This document shows positions 10,016 to 18,653 of a stretch of DNA of 64,000 nucleotides, piece after piece. The stretch's first letter is position 1. Each line of letters starts with the position of its first letter. The translations under genes were made by a program, and so were the position numbers. Location: NCBI RefSeq assembly GCF_014897315.1, contig NZ_JABUYL010000016.1, forward strand, positions 17,256 to 81,255. The letters are read 5' to 3'. The notes beneath the pieces were generated by a model. That model was not told the DNA's origin. It searched no databases and saw nothing but the letters and a program-made list of their open reading frames with translations. The stretch comes from Proteus sp. FME41 (GTDB lineage Bacteria > Pseudomonadota > Gammaproteobacteria > Enterobacterales > Enterobacteriaceae).

Positions 10016-10924
10016 ATGACCTCTGCAAAGCGCCCTATTTTTAACTTAGAACTTGATTTACTCCGAACCTTTGTTGCTGTTGTCGATGGAAATACCTTTG
10101 CTGCAGCCGCAGAATCCGTTTGTCGTACACAATCTGCCGTCAGCCAGCAAATGCAACGACTTGAATCACTCATCGGTAAAGAGCTTTTCGCTCGGCAAGG
10201 CCGAAATAAAACACTGACCGACGCAGGAACACAACTTCTTAATTATGCTCGCCGCATTTTACGCCTCAATGATGAAGCGTGCCTTTCATTAATGCATGAA
10301 GAAATCGATGGGATCTTAAAAATTGGTTCTCCTGATGACACAGCAAACACAATTTTACCTGATCTACTTGCGCGTTTTTCTGGGGCATACCCCCGCCTTA
10401 TTATGGAAATTATTGTTAAACGTAGCCCGTTTTTAATGTCAATGTTAGAAAATAACGAACTTGATTTAGCCATTTCCACAGAAGAACATGTAGGGTATCC
10501 CAAAATTGTCCTACGAGTTTCTCCTTCATTATGGTATTGCGGAAAACATTTCAGATTTGATCTGGATGAGCCTCTGCCATTAGTGGTACTTGATGAGCCC
10601 AGCACTTACCGAGATATGATGATAAACCATCTTGATCAGCAAAGTATTCGTTGGCGAATTGCTTATGTTGCCACCACCTTGTCAGGCGCAAGAGCCGCAG
10701 TACGTGCAGGTTTAGGTATTATGGCGCGTTCAATTGAGCTTGCAGGTGATGACTTGCGTATTTTGGGCGAAAAAGAAGGTTTACCCGCCTTACCCGCAAT
10801 TAGCTATAACCTATATCTCAATGCCAATAGTCCAGGAAAAGCCGCTCAAATACTGTTTGATTCATTGAAAAATGAGCAAAATGAAGTAATTAATCACGCT
10901 GATATAACACTTCAACAAGAATAA
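10016..10924 (+). CDS. LysR-family regulator, LrhA/HexA-like
   Basis: A 302-residue LysR-type regulator. The N-terminal helix-turn-helix (about 15-75) includes the AAAAESVCRTQSAVSQQMQRL segment, nearly the LrhA/HexA version, and the rest is a periplasmic-binding-like effector domain with LrhA-like stretches such as AYVATTLSGARAAVRAGLGI. LrhA controls motility and RpoS in E. coli. This copy lies 90 bases upstream of a DapA-family gene in the same direction, so it more likely regulates the neighbouring catabolic block, its ligand being unknown. It may be a paralogue, since a separate LrhA/HexA gene would be expected elsewhere. Confidence 0.9.
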   Translation: MTSAKRPIFNLELDLLRTFVAVVDGNTFAAAAESVCRTQSAVSQQMQRLESLIGKELFARQGRNKTLTDAGTQLLNYARRILRLNDEACLSLMHEEIDGILKIGSPDDTANTILPDLLARFSGAYPRLIMEIIVKRSPFLMSMLENNELDLAISTEEHVGYPKIVLRVSPSLWYCGKHFRFDLDEPLPLVVLDEPSTYRDMMINHLDQQSIRWRIAYVATTLSGARAAVRAGLGIMARSIELAGDDLRILGEKEGLPALPAISYNLYLNANSPGKAAQILFDSLKNEQNEVINHADITLQQE

Positions 10925-11014
10925 AAAAGCAGACCCTATACAAAAAATACCATTGATAATCAAAGTAATAATAGAAGTAATAGAAAAGTAAAACCACAAA
11001 ACAGGACACCGATT

Positions 11015-11896
11015 ATGACCCAATTTCATGGCATTTTTCCTTACCTTGTTTCCCCTATTGATCAAACAAAAGGGACTATTCTTGAAGCGTCATTACGTCG
11101 CTTAGTGGAGCATTTAATCTCGTGTGGCGTTCATGGTTTAAGCCCATTAGGTAGCACAGGTGAATATGCTTATCTCTCTCAAGCGCAACGTAATGAAATT
11201 GTGCGTATCACTGTTGATCAAACTGCGGGGCGTGTTCCTGTTATTGCGGGTGTTGCTGGGTTTTCAACCGCAGATGCTTGTCATCAAGCTGAACAATACG
11301 CCCAATTAGGTGTAGATGGCATGGTACTGATTTCACAAAAAATGTATCCATTAAGTGAAACCGCTCAAGCAGGCTATTTCCAAACTATCGCTGACGCATT
11401 TCCTGAAAAATCGATGACAATTTATACCAATCCGGGGCTCTTGGGGGATGTTCTACCTATCTCTTTATTCAATGAGCTTAGCTATATCCCGAACATTGAA
11501 TATATTAAAGATGCGTCAAGCAATACAGGTCGCTTACTCACCATGATCAACACCTTTGGTGAACGCGTTAAAATCTTCAGTGCCTCTGCGCATATTCCCT
11601 TGCTTGTGTTAAAACTGGGCGGTGTTGGTTGGATGGCGGGCCCTGCTTGTGTATTACCAAAACAATGTGTCGAACTTTATGAATTAGCCACCAAAGGTGA
11701 TTTTAATACCGCATTGGCAAAACAAAAAGAGATGTGGCAAATCAACGAGGCCTTTACTAAATATTCGTTGGCATCATGTATTAAAGCCTCTCTTAATATT
11801 CAAGGCTTTGACGTGGGCTCACCTATTTTACCGCAAGAGCCTCTGAATGAAGCAGCAATGGCTGACCTACGCCAAATTATTGCCCGCCTCAATTAA
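11015..11896 (+). CDS. DapA/N-acetylneuraminate-lyase family aldolase
   Basis: A 293-residue class I aldolase of the dihydrodipicolinate synthase/N-acetylneuraminate lyase superfamily. The Schiff-base lysine is Lys165 (YIKDAS), the catalytic tyrosine Tyr137 (IYTNPG), and the carboxylate-binding GSTGE loop is at 46-50. The family joins or splits pyruvate-like keto acids with aldehydes. The double Thr of true DapA is Ser47-Thr48 here and the DapA substrate arginine region differs, so lysine synthesis is unlikely. Its place between a LysR regulator and other catabolic genes suggests breakdown of a keto-acid intermediate. Confidence 0.85.
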   Translation: MTQFHGIFPYLVSPIDQTKGTILEASLRRLVEHLISCGVHGLSPLGSTGEYAYLSQAQRNEIVRITVDQTAGRVPVIAGVAGFSTADACHQAEQYAQLGVDGMVLISQKMYPLSETAQAGYFQTIADAFPEKSMTIYTNPGLLGDVLPISLFNELSYIPNIEYIKDASSNTGRLLTMINTFGERVKIFSASAHIPLLVLKLGGVGWMAGPACVLPKQCVELYELATKGDFNTALAKQKEMWQINEAFTKYSLASCIKASLNIQGFDVGSPILPQEPLNEAAMADLRQIIARLN

Positions 11897-12084
11897 TAAG
11901 CTATTCTTATTTAGTGATAACAAAGACGGAATATCTCTCTATGCTCGTCTTTGTTCTCTCTTTAACACCAATTTCTCATTTAAAAACACGCAGTACTACT
12001 GTACGGTATTGAATAAGAATGGAATAATAGCGACCATTGCCACAACACTGTGCCTGTTCTATCACCATAGCGAGGAGAAAAAGT

Positions 12085-12510
12085 ATGCCCATTTCCGTCA
12101 GTGAAATAATGGAAATATTACCTCATCGTTATCCATTCTTATTAATTGATCGCGTCATTTCTGAGCCCGCTGAACTTGCCAACGGCAAATTAACGGCAAT
12201 TAAAAATATCACTACTAACGACACTGTTGTTTTTGGTGAATATTATCCTCCTTTATTACTGCTTGAAAGTATGGCTCAAGCGGCGGGTGTTCTCGCTCAT
12301 TACTATCTTTCCCCAATGGAAGAAGGCCAGCAATGCTACTTTGCTAGCATAAAAAATGCGCGGTTCTATGATGTCGTCAAAGCGGGAGATCAACTACACC
12401 TTGATATTCAATTTCGCCGACAGCGCCGCACAATTGTCAGCTTTTTAGGTGTCGTACGTATTGGCGAAAAAGTGGTTTGTACATCAGAATTTATGTGTGC
12501 AAGACAATAA
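12085..12510 (+). CDS. FabZ-like hotdog protein lacking the catalytic histidine
   Basis: A 141-residue single hotdog domain closely resembling 3-hydroxyacyl-ACP dehydratase FabZ: it begins with EIMEILPHRYPFLLIDR and keeps the ESMAQAAG helix with catalytic Glu61. The FabZ GHFPG segment with the second catalytic residue is replaced. Glu52 stands where His54 of E. coli FabZ should be, and about five residues are missing between the two sites. Ordinary dehydration is therefore doubtful, and a thioesterase, isomerase or binding role is possible. The frame opens upstream at 12037, but the ATG at 12085 follows AGGAG by seven bases. It is 188 bases downstream of the aldolase gene. Confidence 0.85.
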   Translation: MPISVSEIMEILPHRYPFLLIDRVISEPAELANGKLTAIKNITTNDTVVFGEYYPPLLLLESMAQAAGVLAHYYLSPMEEGQQCYFASIKNARFYDVVKAGDQLHLDIQFRRQRRTIVSFLGVVRIGEKVVCTSEFMCARQ

Positions 12511-12541
12511 AAAAAGGATTGGCAGACAAAACCAATCCTTC
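12511..12541. terminator. Bidirectional terminator between fabZ-like and prpD-like genes
   Basis: AAGGATTGG (12514-12522) pairs with CCAATCCTT (12532-12540), with an A run on its left that becomes a T run for the opposite strand. It lies between convergent genes. Confidence 0.88.
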
Positions 12542-12572
12542 ACTTAATCATCTTGTTTACTTTATCTTTGGC

Positions 12573-13961
12573 TTAACGTGTTGCCTCTTTAATTTGCAAT
12601 AATTGTGTTATCTCAGAAAGCATCACATTATCAAAATTCAGTACCTTTTTAACCAGCAGCCTTGATTGTGGAGCCTCTATCGCCAATAAGGCATTATCAT
12701 AAAATTTACTGATCACATCTTCATCTGTCATTGGGTTTTTCGGGTTACCATACTGAATATCTAATCTTTCGGTGATCTTCTCGCCATTCTTTAATGTCAC
12801 GAAAATTAATCCCGGAAAATAGATTGGAAATGGAATTTCGCCTTTTTCAGGATAACGATAACTCACTTTTTTCGCTAACCGTTGAATATCTTCACGTTGT
12901 AAATTTTCTAAAGATAACGACGATAATGTTAGCGCATTGTCTAAAAAACCCGCTGCAAATAGCCATGGCAAACTAAATTTTGCCCCGTAAGCCGTTTGAG
13001 GTGCCCACTTGGTTTCAAGTGGCTCACAAATTAACGCCGCTGCGACAGGATCAACCACACACTCCACACTTTCAATATCATCCGCTGTGATACCTTTTTT
13101 CAATAAATGACGCCCACAATCAACGGTTGCATGGGCAAAATGACACACAGGATATGGCTTAATAGAAACATTTAAGAATTCCCATACTTTACCCAATCCT
13201 AATGTCACTTGTTCTGGTTGTGCTAGCTCTCGAATACCATGGGTTTGATAAAGGCTATAACGACCTTCAAATATGGTTTCAGGGCCTGTCATTCCGCCTT
13301 TTGCTAGTGACGCAGCAATAATACCGGATTGTGCAGCCCATCCCGCATGAAAGCATTTAGAAGACGAACTATTAGTCAAATACTCCGCCACACCGCCCGC
13401 TTGGCTTCCTGTAAGCCCTAAAGCATTCACCGTCTGTTCTGGTGTCAATTTCAATAGCGAGGCAGCACAAGCCGTTGCGCCAAAAATCCCAGCAATGGCT
13501 GTGGCGTGAAAACCACGTTGGTGAAACCCACTATGACTTGCTAAGCCTACCCTTGCAGCAACTTCCCAACCAATAACCCACGCCGTTAAAATATCTTGTG
13601 ATGACGCACCGATAGATTCACCTAATGCAAAGGCAATAGGCGTTAATACCGCACTACCATGTGCAATAGAATCTGTATGAGTATCATCAAAATCTAATGC
13701 ATGTGACGCAATACCATTGGCAAGTGCAGCCACTGTTGTGCTTGTTGTGAGTGAACTGCCCCAAATAGGAATAGTCCCTTGTCTGTCAGGTAAGAACGTG
13801 ACACCTTGACGACTTTGAATCGCACTTTGTTGCACACTGCCAGCAAGAGCAACACCTAATGTATCTAATAAATGTATTTTTGCTCGCTCAACAACTTGCG
13901 CAGGTAAATCAGAAAACGTTGTTGTGGTAATAAATTGGGCTAATTGCTGACTTAATGTCAT
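12573..13961 (-). CDS. MmgE/PrpD family protein (dehydratase, decarboxylase or epimerase)
   Basis: A 462-residue MmgE/PrpD-family protein. The typical ALDFDDTH block is at residues 88-95, and the helical N-terminal domain and the C-terminal lid domain are both present. Characterised relatives include 2-methylcitrate dehydratase PrpD, cis-aconitate decarboxylase and iminodisuccinate epimerase, all acting on polycarboxylic substrates. No prpB, prpC or prpE is nearby, so propionate catabolism is not indicated. The frame opens at 14000, but the ATG at 13961 behind GAGGTG is preferred. It is downstream of the lyase gene, with an 80-base gap holding a terminator-like hairpin. Confidence 0.88.
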   Translation of the reverse strand: MTLSQQLAQFITTTTFSDLPAQVVERAKIHLLDTLGVALAGSVQQSAIQSRQGVTFLPDRQGTIPIWGSSLTTSTTVAALANGIASHALDFDDTHTDSIAHGSAVLTPIAFALGESIGASSQDILTAWVIGWEVAARVGLASHSGFHQRGFHATAIAGIFGATACAASLLKLTPEQTVNALGLTGSQAGGVAEYLTNSSSSKCFHAGWAAQSGIIAASLAKGGMTGPETIFEGRYSLYQTHGIRELAQPEQVTLGLGKVWEFLNVSIKPYPVCHFAHATVDCGRHLLKKGITADDIESVECVVDPVAAALICEPLETKWAPQTAYGAKFSLPWLFAAGFLDNALTLSSLSLENLQREDIQRLAKKVSYRYPEKGEIPFPIYFPGLIFVTLKNGEKITERLDIQYGNPKNPMTDEDVISKFYDNALLAIEAPQSRLLVKKVLNFDNVMLSEITQLLQIKEATR

Positions 13962-13981
13962 AAACACCTCGAAACAGATAA

Positions 13982-14008
13982 GAAAAAGCCAGCATTTCAC
14001 CGGCTTTT
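13982..14008 (-). terminator. Terminator-like hairpin between the lyase and prpD-like genes
   Basis: Read on the minus strand, AAAGCCGG and CTGGCTTT form a stem with one G-T wobble around TGAAATG, followed by a T run. Its position between two same-strand genes suggests partial termination. Confidence 0.6.
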
Positions 14009-14041
14009 AGATAATAAGAAGGTTGAATTCCGTCAAGTCAC

Positions 14042-15409
14042 TTAATCATTTAACCAACCAGATGCTTTGGTTTGTGCTATTACACGATCAACTTGTGCTG
14101 GTGCATTCCCCACATAAGTGGTTGGATCTAACAACGCATCAAGTTCTTCTTGGGTGATGTGATCACGAATGCGAGTATCACGATTAATTGCCTCAACAAA
14201 GGTGATACCCTCTTCTTGTCCAGACATTGAGGCCTCATACACAATTTCATGTGCCGTTTGTTTACCTGCTTTATCAGATAATGCAAACATCACACGCTCT
14301 GCCAGCATAAAGCCCCCCAAAATATCCATATTTTCGCGCATTTTCTCAACATGCACGTTTAACCCACCTAATACGGTTTTCATATTATCGAAGATAACAG
14401 AAAGCATCAGGCACATCTCAGGCATGATTTTCCATTCCATTTTCCAGATGGCACCATCGCGCTCATGTTGATGTTTCATCATGTCTGTTAAAACAGAAAG
14501 GTTGGCTTTTAAGGTATTGCTCACACAAGCTGCATTTTCAACAATTGCGGGATTACGCTTATGTGGCATGGTAGAAGAGCCGACTTGCCCTTTACTGAAA
14601 GGCTCTGATAATTCACCCAGTTCGTTATGGGCTAATAGCAAGATTTCATTGGCGATTTTGCCTAATGTACCGCTAATTAAGCCTATTAGCATGCCATATT
14701 CACTGAATCTATCACGCGCGGGCTGCCATGAAATTTCGGGTACCTCTAAGCCTAAACGTTTTAATACACGTTCTTCTAATTCATCAGCTTTATCACTTAA
14801 AGAGGCTTTAGTTCCTACCGCACCGACCACACTGCCAACAAATAAACGAGACTCAACTTCTTTAAGACGTTGATAATGTCGCGCTAACTCTGTCAGCCAA
14901 ATCGCCGTTTTATGACCGAAAGTAATAGGTAGTGCTTGTAATGCTAATGTGCGTCCTACCATCGGCGTATTGCGATGCTGTTCACTCAATGAAAGTAATG
15001 CTCGGCCTACTATTTTAATATCACGCAAAAAAGTGTGATGCGCTTCTTTTAGTTGGAGTACTAGGCCGGTATCCATCACATCTTGTGTTGTGGGTCCAAA
15101 ATGGACATATTCACCATAATGTTCAGGACAAGCATGCTCTAAACCACGAATAGTGGGTACTAATGGATGACGAGTTAAACGGACTTGTTCTAATACATAA
15201 TCCATATCCAGTTTTTCAAGCTTCGCGGTATCGGCAATCACCTCGGCAGCCTCTTTGGGGATCAATCCTAATTCGGCTTGCTCAATCGCTAATGCCGCTT
15301 CATAATCAAGCCAATTTTGCATTCTTGTTTTATCAGAAAAAATAGTTCTCATCTCTTCTGTTGACCATAAATTTTTTAATAAAACCGAATCGAAAACGCT
15401 GGTTCCCAT
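14042..15409 (-). CDS. Fumarase/aspartase-superfamily lyase (PcaB/PurB-like)
   Basis: A 455-residue homotetramer-type lyase of the class II fumarase/aspartase superfamily. It has all three conserved regions: HFGPTTQDVMDT (103-114), GRTLALQALP (152-161) and the superfamily signature GSSTMPHKRNP (277-287) with the catalytic serine. Leu155 stands where adenylosuccinate lyases have a catalytic His, as in bacterial PcaB, so this is probably not purine synthesis. Relatives cleave C-N bonds to release fumarate, or cyclise carboxymuconate. The start follows a GGGGAAG site. Divergent from the MetC-like gene and followed by the PrpD-like gene. Confidence 0.85.
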   Translation of the reverse strand: MGTSVFDSVLLKNLWSTEEMRTIFSDKTRMQNWLDYEAALAIEQAELGLIPKEAAEVIADTAKLEKLDMDYVLEQVRLTRHPLVPTIRGLEHACPEHYGEYVHFGPTTQDVMDTGLVLQLKEAHHTFLRDIKIVGRALLSLSEQHRNTPMVGRTLALQALPITFGHKTAIWLTELARHYQRLKEVESRLFVGSVVGAVGTKASLSDKADELEERVLKRLGLEVPEISWQPARDRFSEYGMLIGLISGTLGKIANEILLLAHNELGELSEPFSKGQVGSSTMPHKRNPAIVENAACVSNTLKANLSVLTDMMKHQHERDGAIWKMEWKIMPEMCLMLSVIFDNMKTVLGGLNVHVEKMRENMDILGGFMLAERVMFALSDKAGKQTAHEIVYEASMSGQEEGITFVEAINRDTRIRDHITQEELDALLDPTTYVGNAPAQVDRVIAQTKASGWLND

Positions 15410-15811
15410 AATTACTTCCCCTGTTTAAAAATAATAAAGAAATCATTTTTTTAATCAAATGACTTGTTAGATTCTTATTTTATTTATGCAATATAATCTC
15501 AACAAAAACACTTTGATAATTTTAATCTAAATCCAAATATTTCTAATCAATTAAAAAGTAACATTAATTCAATAAGTTATAAATAACGTTTTATTTATTA
15601 GTTATAACTTTTAAATCTTAAATGTTATTTAAGATTTAATTAGAATAATTAATGCTAAAAAGTTAGAGGAAGATCATCATTTTTAGAAAATAGCTATTTT
15701 AAAAATAAATAAGTTTGTTATAAATAATAGAAACAAAATAAGCACAAACAGTAATTAAGTATTTTATTTAATTACCAGGGAACTCTATTTTTATATTTGG
15801 AGATATAAATA
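15410..15811. promoter_or_regulatory. 402-base divergent regulatory region with nested inverted repeats
   Basis: No gene is visible. It holds AAGTTATAA (15574-15582) inverted at 15602-15610, directly followed by a perfect 13-bp inverted repeat, TTAAATCTTAAAT (15611-15623) against 15627-15639 around GTT. The region separates the lyase gene from the MetC-like gene and must carry both promoters. The repeats are candidate regulator sites, although the strong A/T bias weakens the inference. Confidence 0.5.
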
Positions 15812-16987
15812 ATGAAACGAAATAAACAAACAAAACTAATACACAGCGGACGTCAAGAAATTAAAACCTCTGGCCCCATTAACCCCCCTGTAATGAGAGC
15901 AAGTACCATTGTTTTTGACTCAATTAAAAGCTGGCGTGATGTGCGTGATCGTCGTGCCACAGAACGTGTATTGAGTTATGGCGCTCGGGGTACAGAAACC
16001 GCATTTGCACTTGAAGCGTTAATTACTGAATTAGAAGGCGGTCATCGTGCTCAGTTATTTCCTACCGGATTAGCTGCGATTGCGGTGACCATTATGGGAT
16101 ATGCACGCAGTGGTGGACATGTTTTATTTGCCGATTCTGTTTATGAACCTGTGCGTAAAATCGCCTCTGCTTTTCTTGAACCCAATAACATTGCTTATAG
16201 CTTCTTTAAAACTGATGGCTCAGATTTTGAACAAAAAATTCAATCCAATACGCAACTTATTTTTGTTGAATCACCGGGTTCATTACTTTATGAAATGCTC
16301 GACTTACCTGAAATTTGCCGTATTGCCCATGAGAGGAATATCCCTGTTGGTGTTGATAACACTTGGGGTTCTGCATGGCTTTATAACCCTCTAGAGTTAG
16401 GTGCAGATGTCTCTGTTATCGCAGCAACCAAATACTTATGTGGTCACTCTGATGTCATGATGGGCATTATGATTGCAAATGAAAAAGCATGGGAAAAAAT
16501 TGGCGCATTGCCAGAAGCATTAGGCCAAGCCAGTAGCCCTGACGATGCAGCATTAGTCCTTCGTGGTATGAGAACGTTAGGTCAACGTATCGCCGCTCAT
16601 GGTAAATCTGCACTCGCAATTGCGCAGTGGTTGGAAACCCGTCCTGAAGTTGAAAAAGTATGGTTCCCTGAATTGCCTAATCACCCTCGTCATGATTTAT
16701 GGAAACGTGACTGCAAAGGCAGTAATGGGCTATTAACCATTGAATTTAAACAAAAATTCACCACAAAACAATCAGAACAATTTATTGATGCCCTTGAATT
16801 ATTTGGCATTGGTGCATCTTGGGGCGGATTTGAAAGCTTGGCATTGCCGGCCAATGTCGTTGGCGCAAGAACAGCGTCTAATTGGCGTGAAGGTCATGGC
16901 CCTTTTGTGCGTTTACATGTCGGCCTTGAAGCAACGGATGATCTGATTGCAGATATTACACAAGCGTTTACAGCACTAAACCAATAA
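15812..16987 (+). CDS. MetC-like PLP-dependent C-S lyase paralogue
   Basis: A 391-residue Cys/Met-metabolism PLP enzyme, closest in layout to cystathionine beta-lyase MetC. The PLP lysine is Lys207 (AATKYLCGHSD), with Tyr56, Asp182 (VDNTW) and the C-terminal RLHVGLE arginine also visible. Against E. coli MetC, Arg58, which helps hold the PLP phosphate, is Ala here (YGARGT) while the following Arg59 is kept. Members eliminate thiol or amine groups from cystathionine-like amino acids. Its pairing with a DcuC-type carrier suggests a catabolic paralogue rather than the biosynthetic gene. GGAG lies about ten bases upstream of the ATG. Confidence 0.87.
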   Translation: MKRNKQTKLIHSGRQEIKTSGPINPPVMRASTIVFDSIKSWRDVRDRRATERVLSYGARGTETAFALEALITELEGGHRAQLFPTGLAAIAVTIMGYARSGGHVLFADSVYEPVRKIASAFLEPNNIAYSFFKTDGSDFEQKIQSNTQLIFVESPGSLLYEMLDLPEICRIAHERNIPVGVDNTWGSAWLYNPLELGADVSVIAATKYLCGHSDVMMGIMIANEKAWEKIGALPEALGQASSPDDAALVLRGMRTLGQRIAAHGKSALAIAQWLETRPEVEKVWFPELPNHPRHDLWKRDCKGSNGLLTIEFKQKFTTKQSEQFIDALELFGIGASWGGFESLALPANVVGARTASNWREGHGPFVRLHVGLEATDDLIADITQAFTALNQ

Positions 16988-17022
16988 CAAAAAAATATTG
17001 CATCACTACCGGGGAATTAACT

Positions 17023-18390
17023 ATGACAGGTTTAATCATTGCCGCGCTGGTAACAGCGTTGGTGGTTTATCTACTGGCGCGAGGTTATAAACCTCAGCCA
17101 GTATTGTTACTCGGGGGGTTACTGCTGTTGCTCCTGACGGCGTCTCTCGACCTGAATCCGTTATTACCAGAAAATAAGACCACTCAATTTAAGTATTTTG
17201 ATGTCTTTCAAATCTTTACGGATATTATGAGCTCACGCTTAGCTGGCCTAGGTTTAACATTGATGGCAATTGCGGGTTTCTCTCGTTATATGGAACATGT
17301 CGGCGCAAGCCGTGCTTTATTTGCTATTTTTGAAAAGCCTTTAAAAGCCATAAAATCACCTTATTTATTATTGGTGATTTCATTTCTAGTGACTCAAATC
17401 TTGGTGATTTTTATTCCTAGCCATGCTGGTTTAGGTATGTTGTTAATGGTCACCATGTATCCAATACTCATTCGTTCAGGTATTAGTCCACTTTCTGCTT
17501 TAGCCGTGATTGGATGTTGCCAATTTATCGACCATGGTCCTGGCTCTGGTAATGTGATTATGGCAGCAAAAACAGCGGAGATTGAACCTGCCGTCTATTT
17601 TGTTCAGCACCAGTTGCCTATTACTATTCCTATTATTATTGCTGTTGCGATCACTCACTTCTTTATTCAGCGCTGGTGGGATAAACGTGAAGGTTTTGTC
17701 TTTGACCCAACGACTATTGATGTCGTAAAAGAAGAAGGCAGTAAAATTCCATTATCGTATGCCTTATTACCTGTTATTCCTTTAATTCTGATTATTGGCT
17801 TCAGTCCTTTGCTACACCCTTATATTAAATTAGAAGTCACCACAGCAATGATTATTAGTACCGTAATTGCACTTCTTTTTGAATATGTTCGCTTACGTGA
17901 TGCAAAAGCGGTGATGAACAGCTTTATGTTGTTCTTTGAAGGTATGGGTAAACAATTTGTTTTAGTGGTATCTCTGATTGTATCGGGCGAATTCTTTGCT
18001 AACGGTTTATTAAAAAGTGGTGCTGTTGATACGCTAATTAGCTCTGCTCAAGATGCGGGTTTTGGCATTGCCGCTATGATCATTGTCATGAGTGCTATTC
18101 TTGCATTAGCCGCATTTTTAATGGGCTCAGGTAATGCAGCATTCTTCTCATTTGCTGCCTTAACGCCCAAAATTGCTGCCTTCTTAAAAGTGGATGTTAT
18201 TACCTTAATTTTACCCATGCAAATTATGACCAGCTTTGGTCGTACTGTTTCGCCGATTACTGCAGCCATTGTCGCTATTGCAGGGATCGCGAATGTTTCA
18301 CCATTCCAAATTGTTAAACGTACAGCTATTCCTATGGCGGTTGCGGCAATAGTGAATTTGGCAATGACATTCTGGTTTTTATACACTTAA
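17023..18390 (+). CDS. DcuC-family C4-dicarboxylate transporter
   Basis: A 455-residue inner-membrane protein with roughly twelve hydrophobic segments that follows DcuC along its length. It has the YMEHVGAS/PLKAIKSPYLL region near residue 85-115, a GSGNVIMAAKTAEIEPA block in the middle and the late FGRTVSPITAAIVAIAGIA segment. DcuC carriers move succinate, fumarate or related C4 acids under anaerobic conditions. It starts 35 bases after the MetC-like gene and is surely cotranscribed with it, so its cargo may be the substrate or the dicarboxylate product of this locus. Two hairpins follow. Confidence 0.85.
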   Translation: MTGLIIAALVTALVVYLLARGYKPQPVLLLGGLLLLLLTASLDLNPLLPENKTTQFKYFDVFQIFTDIMSSRLAGLGLTLMAIAGFSRYMEHVGASRALFAIFEKPLKAIKSPYLLLVISFLVTQILVIFIPSHAGLGMLLMVTMYPILIRSGISPLSALAVIGCCQFIDHGPGSGNVIMAAKTAEIEPAVYFVQHQLPITIPIIIAVAITHFFIQRWWDKREGFVFDPTTIDVVKEEGSKIPLSYALLPVIPLILIIGFSPLLHPYIKLEVTTAMIISTVIALLFEYVRLRDAKAVMNSFMLFFEGMGKQFVLVVSLIVSGEFFANGLLKSGAVDTLISSAQDAGFGIAAMIIVMSAILALAAFLMGSGNAAFFSFAALTPKIAAFLKVDVITLILPMQIMTSFGRTVSPITAAIVAIAGIANVSPFQIVKRTAIPMAVAAIVNLAMTFWFLYT

Positions 18391-18409
18391 TTAAGTGGCG
18401 TTACCCCTT

Positions 18410-18450
18410 CCCTTAAACTTATTTACTCCTGAGTTTAAGGGCTTTTTCTT
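18410..18450 (+). terminator. Terminator 1 after the dcuC-like gene
   Basis: CCCTTAAAC (18410-18418) pairs with GTTTAAGGG (18433-18441), followed by CTTTTTCTT. Confidence 0.88.
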
Positions 18451-18499
18451 ATCATTGACTGTAACCTTTGATTGAAATAATTAACGTCAACATTAACTC

Positions 18500-18540
18500 T
18501 AAACAGGCTATTTATTTTTTATAAATAGCCTGTTTATTTA
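18500..18540. terminator. Terminator 2, perfect 16-bp stem
   Basis: TAAACAGGCTATTTAT (18500-18515) is repeated exactly inverted at 18521-18536 around TTTTT, with further T residues after it. It sits about 60 bases beyond the first terminator. Confidence 0.85.
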
Positions 18541-18653
18541 TCTATTCCCCCCGTTGGTGGCCACTATCATTTGTCGATTAAACGGACTTAGCACTTGTTT
18601 CAACTTCATATCTCGATATACTTTTGCGCAACATTCATCTGCAAATGAACCTT

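Noticed and set aside
11015..11896. True DapA for lysine synthesis
   Set aside because: The Schiff-base Lys and Tyr are kept, but the Thr-Thr pair is Ser-Thr and the context is catabolic; a housekeeping dapA is expected elsewhere.
12573..13961. Methylcitrate-cycle PrpD
   Set aside because: No prpB, prpC, prpE or prpR is nearby, and the neighbours suit another polycarboxylate.
14042..15409. Adenylosuccinate lyase PurB
   Set aside because: The conserved GRTH histidine region reads GRTLALQALP, the PcaB form, and no purine or neighbouring purB context (such as hflD or phoP) is present.
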